From: Chara braunii
Taxonomy: Eukaryota > Streptophyta > Charophyceae > Charales > Characeae
Length of the DNA stretch: 25,541 bases
Reading direction: 5' to 3'
NCBI GenBank assembly: GCA_003427395.1
Contig: BFEA01000427.1
Location: 69,849-95,389, forward strand
Shown here: piece by piece, positions 18,321 to 25,541 of the stretch
How positions within the stretch are numbered: the first letter of the stretch is position 1
How the letters are laid out: each line of letters begins with the position of its first letter
The notes under the pieces: generated by a model
The model's input: the letters and a program-made list of their open reading frames with translations, nothing else
Told to the model about the DNA's origin: nothing
The model's database searches: none
Program-made: the position numbers and the translations under genes

Positions 18321-20969
18321 GATAACCCAGTCAAACCTCACGCAAAAAACTACTTCCCATCCTGCCCCTTCCCAGATGCAATCTTTTTTTACAATCTGCC
18401 TTCAATCAATCAACAAAACTGAAACTGAGATTTGCATGCATTCCTTTACTTCATCTGATTCATGTCCTGAAAGTCAAACAACAAGTCAAAGTAGGGTTGC
18501 ACACCATATACTCAGTCAAACATGCAATGGGTAGTACAGATAGGGGCTATAGTCTGGGTTTATAGAGGGGGATGAAAAGGTACCTTAAAGTTCTCTACCT
18601 CTATAACTCCTCCTTAGTTCCAGCAGAGCTCCCGCAATCGGTGGGGTAACCTCCCACGTAGGCCTTGTTGCGGTCCTACGGGTTGCAATCCCGCCTGCCG
18701 CCTTCCTCTCAGATCAGGACTAGACTTAGAGTAAGAAGGGCAGAAGGAGGGGTTTCAGACGCTTGAGATACAAGAGGGGGACAACTTAAGTCTCAAGAGA
18801 GGGTCTTGATACCTTCACTCGCCTAAGGGGCCCGCAATGGTGGCCAGACCACAGCTGCTTGATCAAACTTTGAAGTCAAACTACTGAATTCAACTCCCAG
18901 ACGACCTTTCAAATTATCGCAACAACCCTTTTTTCTCCTATAAGCCCCAACACCTCTCTTTAGACCAATCACCGATGCCAATCTCAACACGCCGATACGC
19001 TATACTCAAAGCAGCACAGTCATCAGCATCACGGTAGCCTGTTGGAGCAGCTAGTATGAAGTGAATAAATCGGTGAGGACACTGTAGCACATCAATCAGT
19101 AATAAACCCAGCGACCACAGTAGTAGACACGCAGCTGACATAGGACAACGAAACACAGCAGCGGATCAGCCTGGCAGCTGCAACGGACAGGGTGCATAGC
19201 TACGGAGCAGTAGTGGAGGGCACAATAGTGTACAGTGCAGCGAGCATATGACAACTCACACAGCCGTACAACAACGGCACAGTAACCAGCAAGCTGGTAC
19301 TAGATGCAGCCACTACATATAGCGGTGGGGTGCAGTAAGATATGCGCAAAGCATAGTAACCAGGCAGCAACCGGTAGCCCGAGATCGACAGTTATGAAAC
19401 CTCCGGAAATGCTATCCTGAATCCCCACATCAACGGTTATGCCTCGCAGCTGTATCTGGACCTTCAGTGAACTCTCCCCCTCGGCAACAGTAATAGGCAC
19501 CCAACAAGAGGGACTCCGTACTGCACAGCGTATGCGCAATGACGCAAACAGTTCCCAGTTATATACAGGGCCTCGCACAGTCAGTCGTTGTATCAGATCA
19601 GTAATAGTTCAGCAACTTCACTCAGAAACCCACAACAACCAGTGTTGCACAATCAGCAAGAGACCCAACCCAGCAATGTGCGAATGATGACACAACAGCT
19701 AGCCGCTTGCACAGCTTGGCGAAGAAATATAGCGAAACGTTGTGTTGTAGTAATCGAGTGGTGAACAGCAATAGCCCCCCCTCTTTTTTTTTTTTTTTCT
19801 TGTGCCCTGTCTGATACACAGGCAACCTCAGTGAGGACCCAGCAGATAACTTGCGGGCTCCTCAACTGTGCGCGCCATCGGAGCTCTTAGCAGCAATCAG
19901 CACAGAGGCAATACTGCCTTACCATCAGTCTTCCTTCACTCAGCAGTAATCCTGACCATGCATGGTGCTGACCAGCACCCTCACCATACTTTACGTCAGC
20001 TGCTAGTGCCCGTCCTCATAGAACAAGAGTGGATCCACCACTTCACTTCGGTCAGGTAGTTTACTCTACCTACTTCCTTTCCCCAATCTCCCTCACACTA
20101 GTTTCTGCACGCAGCCTCTTCAGGTTGTATCAACCCCACCTGACACTTCTTCAACATCGCGGTTGTGCTCACACCACCTCCATCGACCGGGTGAGCAAAA
20201 TCGAATGAACCTGTCGCCAGATGTCGGCCGAGTGCACTAGTACTTCGAAACCCGTTTCCCCGTAGGTGCAACCTCAGCTCCTCGATCCGGTTCGTATGTT
20301 TTTTTTTTGTAGTCACAATACAACAACTCCAGGCATGACAGGGAGTACGTACATAACGGGCAACTTCGGGTGATACGACGATGGTCTCAACAACCATAAT
20401 CACTAGCTCAACAAAGCCATCGAGTATTCCGAGCTCAACCTCTTTGCAGACAAAGGTCACTCCATGTCCGACCGCTACTACGAAGAGCAGAGGCGGTTAT
20501 TCATCGCGCATCTGGGCGGCAACTTCCATCTCACCATGGCAAGCATCTCAGACCGACGACTGCTGCAAAGAGCAGCTTTGTCCGGGCGATGGGCGCTACG
20601 AGTAACGTGCTCCTAGCTCTTCTGCCCGCACTCTTCTTGTCATCAGCCAGCATCCGGTCTCAACGCACGCAACAGCTGGAGAGTGGCCTCCTCTACCGCG
20701 GGGATGGGCAACGCACCGGTGGACAGGTAAGTCGTCAACTCCACGGCTGGTTCCTCCCCGCTTTCCCGGGGGAACGAGCAAGAATCGAATGAGTCCACCA
20801 CTGGAAGAGTGCTAGGTGCACTGCCCGTTCTCCTACACGCTGCCCCTGTTAGTCGGACAACAAGTTCCGACTGCTTTTTCTTCAATCCGAGCTCTCCATC
20901 GGGGGTGCAACGATCGCAAACCCCCAATTCCAATATTCACTCGTTCATTTCCGGTAGGTACCGACCGAA
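18321..20969. other. Unassigned intergenic stretch with poly(T)
   Basis: No gene is recognised. The part 18950-19700 is rich in CAG/CAAC words without forming a clean microsatellite. A 15-T run lies at 19784-19798 and a shorter T run near 20302. Overlapping open frames on both strands around 20098-20800 have no domain features and break at short distance. The text resembles noncoding parts of large plant LTR elements, but no PBS, polypurine tract, LTR pair or protease/integrase motif was found. Confidence 0.3.
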
Positions 20970-21340
20970 GTAGACGAGAACCGCCCTCACCATATCCTTC
21001 TTTTCGCTTCTTTCTCGCAGTCCTTTCCTTCTCTACCTCTTAATCTACTAACTTTATCCCTAAGCTAACCCCACCAATCGATTCGCGCGGCCCCAAAAAC
21101 CTCAACATAGACTCGTACCTCACCCGATTTGTCCAAGGATCGAGTAGCATCCTCACTTTCCCTTTCCCTCTTTCTCTGCTTCCACCATAGCTTTACGCAC
21201 CGACTCTCTCCTCCTCTTCTTACTCTACTAATCTATTGGCCAAACTAACCTCACCATGCAATTCGTCCGACCCCCAACCCTCGGAGTCAGCTCTTAATTT
21301 GCCCGAATCTGTCGAGGATTGGGTGTGTTAGGCGCTCTCC
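20970..21340. repeat. Degenerate tandem duplication, about 188-bp period
   Basis: A block with pyrimidine-rich TTTC..CTCT sequence, AATCTA followed by (C/A)TAAC(C/T)(C/T)CACC, GATTCG/AATTCG, GG.CCCCAA and a CCCGA..TGTC(C/G)AGGAT end occurs twice, around 21042 and 21230. Identity is low but landmark order is kept. The neighbourhood is C/T-rich and noncoding. Confidence 0.4.
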
Positions 21341-23327
21341 ACCCCGTCAGCTCCCAGCGTAGCTCGTTTTCTCCGTTGCGCATGTACCTAGCGCAATTTC
21401 GCGTCCGGATTCAGGCGTTTTCCACCGCCCTTCCGCTGCTCAGTGTTTGCGCCCTCTGTTTCTTCTCCCATTATTGCGCATGCGCCTGGCGCAAGCCGAA
21501 GGTCGAGCTCGGTTCTCTTCCCACCCTCTCGTCACTTTTAACCTCATAAGGCGCTTTAGGCAGCGCTCCCGCAGGGCTTACACAGGAGTGAATGAATGAT
21601 CACTCGCTGCCCCTTGATTTATACTTTTGCAGCCCGTTGGTCTGCCCTCTTATTTCGGTCCTTGGCCTCTCGGTATCGTGCCCCTACGACTTCAACCTTT
21701 TGAGGGTTGTCGCGGTGTCGAGCACATCGGCCCTCGCGCGGGCGAGGGCCCTCATGGCCATGTCACGCAGGAGTTTAGCTAAAACATAACTTCAAGGGAC
21801 AATCTAGGAACGATGCATAACATTTTCGTGAACCGCCGAGACGGACGCGGTCACATCGCTCCTTCGCCGCTCTAGCCGGGTGTGCCAGCTGTACATCCCG
21901 CGGTCCCCTACGACAGGATAGGTTCCCATGGGGCATAAGCTTGCTTCCCTAAGGGGCTGTCACCACCCTTAGGGGCGTATCCCTACCGAGCTACCGACCC
22001 ACATGCGAAAGCTTTTAAATGTAGTCGCAGAGGTAGGTCAGTCGAGGGCGTTTGCTCGTTCGCTGTAGTGTAAATACGCTTGGTTAACGCCAAGCGGACC
22101 CGAACGTCGTTCGTTCCTAGGGCGCTGATCTCCTAAGTACGAAGCGTACGCCAGTCGACTAGGACGGTCTCAACCAAGCGTGAAACCCAAATAGTTATCC
22201 TAGTCCCTTAGACATATAGCCAAAGAGAATTATAACATTCACAGACAATTACATCAAAAGAAGTCGACTGCAGTCGACAGGAATATATATCCCATCAAAA
22301 ATGATAATTGAAAGAAACAATTCATCATTCAATAACACAAGATCAGAATAAAATTCAACCACCGCGGGTCGCACACCATAAAACAATCAAACAACCGCCA
22401 ACAACGAGTTAACCACTGATAATAACCTCAATGCAACCGACAAGGTAGTCGGTCGCCTTAGTTTTGACTTGATGAAACTTGCCGCCAAAGTCATTCATTC
22501 TGACCTACCGCCGACCTAAGACTAGGCACACATTCTCATCTTTACTCATTCTCAATTTTCTTCGATGACGAATGATTCTTGATCAGGGGCATTGCTTAAA
22601 GTGTTAGATGTCTCTCCCTCTAGGAAGTGGTCTGAGGTACTCCTCCTCCTCGCCCGAGCACAAGACTTGGATCTCAGAAGTCGGGCCGTCTCCACCGAAA
22701 CGGCAAAGTACCCCCCCTTAGAAACGGTCCACTCTGGGTCGATAACAGGGCCGACTCCTAAAGCAACGAACCACCGCCCCAGATGTTTCCTGGAGAAAGA
22801 GAATGTGTTCACCCCAAGTAGGTTTTAACTGTTCTCATTTTCTAAACTCAAGGTAATTTGGACAAAAAGAGTCAGAGGTGATAGAGAATGAGAACCACTT
22901 AGACATGTATAGGTAGATAGGGTTATTCGAGANAAAACGGGTTTCCTTGGGAAGAGTTAAATTCGTTATGCTTTGATTCTCTTTCTGTCATCAAGATTTC
23001 TTTTCTCACGGCACCCATCGATTATCCTTCAAAAATAGCAAGCAAGTTCACTCAACTCACTGACGAACGGAAAAAGATAAGGGTCAAACTCTCCGTCATT
23101 TTGTCAAATAACATTTTCGTCTTTTTACTCACCTGCACACCACGCACACAACACGATCAAAAGAAGACAAGCAAAGTCTCACTACTCACGTCAGACCCAC
23201 CCTTTCACTCATGCATGACGCCCACAACCCCACTCAACCTTTTCTCCTGAACATTCAAAGCAAAAGGGTTAAGCAATGTGTGGGTGCACACAGGTGTGAA
23301 GGGAGTCTGAGTCATCCACTAACTGAC
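21341..23327. other. Unassigned stretch with several perfect hairpins
   Basis: No credible gene is seen. Perfect hairpins are GGCCCTCGC/GCGAGGGCC at 21729-21750, CCCTAAGGG/CCCTTAGGG at 21947-21974 and CGCTTGG/CCAAGCG at 22077-22096. A 16-bp palindrome, GTCGACTGCAGTCGAC, lies at 22263-22278. A GGCAGCGCTCCC core at about 21559 resembles the 120-bp repeat core at 16550-17100. One undetermined base lies at 22933. The paired + and - open frames at 22552-22828 overlap fully and neither is persuasive. Confidence 0.35.
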
Positions 23328-23368
23328 CTTGAGTGAAGTGGTGTCGAATGCATCATGACTCACTCAAG
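23328..23368. repeat. Inverted repeat / hairpin
   Basis: CTTGAGTGA at 23328-23336 and TCACTCAAG at 23360-23368 pair perfectly over 9 bp, with partial pairing continuing inward. It precedes the 10-bp repeat region. Confidence 0.45.
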
Positions 23369-23538
23369 AAAGCCAAATGACATATACGCGTCGCCGAAGA
23401 AACCGCAGTCCCGAGGTAAGTCTTGGACCAACTGTTTGTCCCAGTCTATTCCCGACTCGCAAGTTTCACTCGCGGCAGTCCCAAGTGCGAAGATGGCGAG
23501 CCGCACTCGTCCCAAAAAAATCCACCGCGTCCTGCGTC

Positions 23539-23578
23539 GATCCCAACTGATCCCAGCCGGTCCCAAGTGGTCCCGCAC
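23539..23578. repeat. 10-bp tandem repeat, four copies
   Basis: GATCCCAACT, GATCCCAGCC, GGTCCCAAGT and GGTCCCGCAC follow one another without gaps. Scattered GTCCCAA words upstream (about 23420-23500) suggest the array was once longer. Confidence 0.6.
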
Positions 23579-23899
23579 TACTGCTAGTGTTGGGTAATCC
23601 CATCTACAAAACATTTATTTCATATGCTGCATAAAAAATAAACCCGCCCGTCGCGCTCAGATTTCGTATCGTCACATGCCGTCAACCGCCACCATGTCAC
23701 GCTACTGCTGCCATACACACCAATGGTAGCAGACCTTCACCAAGAAAAGCAGACGCCGCGCCAAAACAAAAAAAGAAATTTCAGGGTCGTAAAAAAAAAC
23801 CTCCACTGCCGCGCCGCACGTCCTACCGTCATGCCGCATTTCCATTGCCGTGTCAAACTCTCATCGGAAAATGGCAGCACGTCGTCGCTCTGTGCCCTG

Positions 23900-24200
23900 T
23901 CAAAAAAAAGGAAACGCCAGCGCTCCGTCGTGTCGTACCACCGTAAAAAAAAAATTGCGGCACCTCGCCGTGCTGGACCACCGTAAAAAAAAACGGCAGC
24001 GCTTCGCCGTGTCGTACCACCTCAAAAAAAACGCCAGCGCTCCGCCGTGCCATACCACCGTAGAAAAAAAACGGCGGCGCCTCACCATGCTGGACCACCG
24101 TAAAAAAAAGGGCAGCGCTTCGCCGTGTCGTACCACCTAAAAAAAAATGCCAGCGCTCCGCCGTGTCGTACTACCGTAAAAAAAAAAAAAAAACGGCAGC
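23900..24200. repeat. Minisatellite, about 39-bp unit, trimeric higher order
   Basis: Poly(A) runs of 8 or more begin at 23902, 23945, 23985, 24024, 24064, 24102, 24139 and 24178. Each is followed by a CGGCAGCGCTTCGCCGTG.CGTACCACCGT-like unit. Three types alternate: GCCAGCGCTCC..TCGTACC, CGGCRCCTC..CTGGACC, and GGCAGCGCTTCGCC..TCGTACC. The trimer period is about 118 bp. More decayed units extend to about 23770 on the left and 24310 on the right. Opposing open frames here are repeat artefacts. Confidence 0.8.
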
Positions 24201-24306
24201 GCCTTGCCGCGTTATACTATCGTGTTGTAAAAATGGCAGCGTCACTCTTCAAAACAAAGTGTCGCCGACGTGCCGTCAAAACGGCAGCGTCATCCCTCAA
24301 AATAAA

Positions 24307-24390
24307 GGTGTCGGGCCGACGCGGTGGTATTTCGGCAACATAACCCCACAAAAATGGGTTATGGTTGCCGAAAATATCGGTCGGCACACC
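24307..24390. repeat. Long foldback (MITE-like or precursor-like hairpin)
   Basis: ATTTCGGCAACATAACCC near 24329-24346 is complementary to 24356-24375 with one bulge. Outside it, GCCGAC pairs with GTCGGC and GGTGT with ACACC. The loop is about nine bases of A-rich sequence. The arms of about 35 nt on each side and small loop would form a stable RNA or cruciform. No protein or recognised family is linked to it. Confidence 0.5.
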
Positions 24391-24612
24391 TCCACCAGTT
24401 GTCGTGCTCCCCGCTGCTCCTTGCCATGCTCCGCCGCCGCTCCTCACCATGTTGTCGCAGAGTCCCACCAAAGACCAGCCTGCCAAGGGGTGGAGCAGAG
24501 TGCTCCAGCCAAGGCTATGGCTGTCTCCTCCGTCATCGCTCCGCTCCTCTGCAGTCCTCCAGCTCCGCCGGCAGCACTCCTGCCTCCTCTCCAGCACTCC
24601 AGCAATGAGGCA

Positions 24613-24790
24613 AGTGTGTTGTCGCACACTGGCAGCCGGAGGCAAGTGTGAGGCAACTGGGGGACAACTGCCTCTTTTGTAGTGGCTGGGGAGGGCAGCA
24701 GCAGCCTCAGCTGCCCCCAGGCAAAATTCGTCACTTGCCTGGTGCGGTTGATCTGAGCCAGATCAACGGACTGAGGTTGTCTCACCTCAG
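24613..24790. repeat. Cluster of six consecutive short hairpins
   Basis: In order: AGTGTG/CACACT (24613-24630), GAGGCA/TGCCTC (24650-24674), GGGCAGC/GCTGCCC (24693-24716), CCAGGCAA/TTGCCTGG (24717-24742), GTTGATCT/AGATCAAC (24747-24767) and CTGAGGT/ACCTCAG (24771-24790). The stems are perfect and of unrelated sequence, and the last four lie nearly end to end. A seventh, CGGCCAC/GTGGCCG, is at 24989-25006. There is no coding sense. Confidence 0.5.
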
Positions 24791-25071
24791 CCACACACTT
24801 AGGGTGGCAGTTGTACTCAACTTCCCCCCTCTTTTTCTCCCTTTTCCCCGCACTCAACCCCACACTGAGTGCAGGTTCAGCGGGAAAATGGTTGTTTCCA
24901 GCCAAGTTCCCCTCATTACCCCTTCATCCCCCCAGCCTCTGGCCTGAGTCACATTCAGGTCAGTTTGGCCTGTATCTGATCATAGGCGCGGCCACATTCG
25001 TGGCCGTGGCTTTTCCCTTTTCCTTTTTATCTTCTTTTTCTCTTTTCTCCCCTGCCCTCCCCTAAAAACGG

Positions 25072-25148
25072 GGATAGCAGTTGTCAGATTGGGAGAGGTA
25101 AGGAAAGAACTCGTGAAAATTCACGAGTTCAAATCCCGACAGGCTCAG
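25072..25148 (+). mobile_element. tRNA-like (SINE-type) Pol III promoter
   Basis: An A-box-like TGTCAGATTGGG lies at 25082-25093. A strong B box, GTTCAAATCC, lies at 25127-25136, about 45 bp apart. A perfect foldback, CTCGTGAA-AA-TTCACGAG, occupies the anticodon-arm position and runs into the B box. Acceptor arms (..TTGTC and GACAGG..) pair partly, but the T arm does not pair properly, so a working tRNA is unlikely. A tRNA-derived SINE head is the best guess. Confidence 0.45.
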
Positions 25149-25285
25149 AGCGGGGTGCAAATAGTACCCCGACTTTGAAGAATTGTACAAAACTATTCGT
25201 TGGATAAAAACAACTAAAAAAATTTATGCACATGGCCTAGGTGCCTGACTACCTGCAAAAAAAAACTCAAGGTCAACAAAATTTT

Positions 25286-25315
25286 TTTGCGCCACCAAAA
25301 CAATAGTGGCGCAAA
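25286..25315. repeat. Perfect 10-bp hairpin
   Basis: TTTGCGCCAC (25286-25295) and GTGGCGCAAA (25306-25315) are exact reverse complements around a 10-base A-rich loop. It sits between the two copies of the 367-bp duplication. Confidence 0.6.
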
Positions 25316-25353
25316 CTGAAAAATATAGCTTCTCAAAAAAACTCAGATCCCGT

Positions 25354-25424
25354 TTTTCGTTTTCTTTTTCTTTTCTTTTTCTTTTTTTCTTTTTTTTTCT
25401 TTTCTTTTCTTTTTTCTTCTTACC
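25354..25424. repeat. Polypyrimidine (T/C) tract
   Basis: About 70 bases of T runs broken by single Cs, with no coding sense. It forms the left part of the second copy of the 367-bp duplication. Confidence 0.8.
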
Positions 25425-25541
25425 CCCCCTAACAACGGGGAGGCAGCTGGCAGGTCGGGAGGAACAGGTCCTCCTCTCCCCATCCTCCCATTTCTCTCTC
25501 TCTCTCACTCTCCACTCAACTCCAACCCCCTCTTGCTTTCC

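Larger units (their letters stand above)
25030..25470. repeat. Duplication at 367-bp spacing
   Basis: A T/C-rich tract, then CCCCTAAAAACGGGGA..GCAG.TG.CAG.T.GGGAG, occurs with AACGGGG at 25067 and again at 25434. Identity covers about 45 bp plus the pyrimidine tract. The first copy leads into tRNA-like sequence; the second does not keep the B box. Confidence 0.5.

Noticed and set aside
20098-20800. Opposing open frames on both strands
   Set aside because: They overlap each other, are bounded by near stops and show no domain; the - strand frame does not continue upstream of 20460.
15931-22200. Complete LTR retrotransposon
   Set aside because: The text is reminiscent of noncoding parts of large plant LTR elements, but I found no LTR pair, primer-binding site, polypurine tract or gag-pol motif.
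22552-22828. Two fully overlapping open frames, one per strand
   Set aside because: Neither has a family signature; the - strand product has a plausible acidic end but no upstream continuation, so I could not choose either.
23850-24140. Lys/Arg-rich and Phe/Arg-rich proteins from the minisatellite
   Set aside because: They are translations of A runs and GC-rich repeat cores; open frames arise on both strands because the repeat lacks stops.
25072-25148. Functional tRNA gene (some resemblance to tRNA-Phe)
   Set aside because: The T arm does not pair, the acceptor arm has mismatches, and the anticodon region forms a continuous foldback in place of a 7-nt loop.

Overview
The window looks like nuclear DNA of a large, repeat-rich eukaryotic genome, most likely a streptophyte (green plant or charophyte-type alga). 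The reasons are a degenerate L1-type non-LTR retrotransposon with plant-style ORF1 and zf-RVT domains, Pol III A/B-box tRNA-like repeats, poly(A) and (AT)n tracts, scaffold Ns, and no prokaryotic gene organisation. The lineage is inferred from style only; no host gene was found that would fix it. No confident intact protein-coding gene is present.

Layout. 1-29 is a poly(A) run, followed by a short unrecognised stretch. About 790-10871 is one long LINE in + orientation. Its presumed 5' region has pyrimidine-rich tandem monomers of about 240 bp (about 790-1560, decaying to 1960), then a purine-rich leader with 110-bp and 55-bp repeats (about 1990-2400). An unusually long, broken ORF1 follows at 2470-5683 (zinc knuckle and a duplicated DFW/YxQL module), then a broken ORF2 at 5712-10171 (endonuclease, reverse transcriptase, zf-RVT finger, C-terminal tail). 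A 3' UTR ends in a perfect 13-bp hairpin just before the poly(A) at 10847-10871. ORF1 and ORF2 together carry about ten in-frame stops and eight or so frame changes, so this copy cannot make its proteins.

Downstream, 10885-11270 holds two tRNA-like (SINE-type) modules 253 bp apart. At about 11440 there is a hAT-like terminal sequence with a strong hairpin, next to poly(A) and a 40-N gap (11575-11614). 11615-13050 is AT-rich with a 191-bp tandem duplication and a 24-bp inverted repeat. 13053-16500 has only remnant coding traces and simple repeats. 16550-17100 is an array of about 120 bp period that alternates A/B. 17350-18320 holds the most striking signal: eleven or more hairpins sharing a loop (core AAACTTAT) but with different, mutually complementary stems. 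18320-23300 is unassigned intergenic sequence. 23900-24200 is a minisatellite of about 39 bp period with trimeric higher-order structure. 24307-24390 is a long foldback, 24613-24790 a cluster of consecutive hairpins, and 25030-25470 contains a 367-bp-spaced duplication with a tRNA-like Pol III promoter.

Apart from the LINE, whose ORF1 and ORF2 would jointly form a retrotransposition complex in an active copy, no pathway or cooperating gene set is visible.
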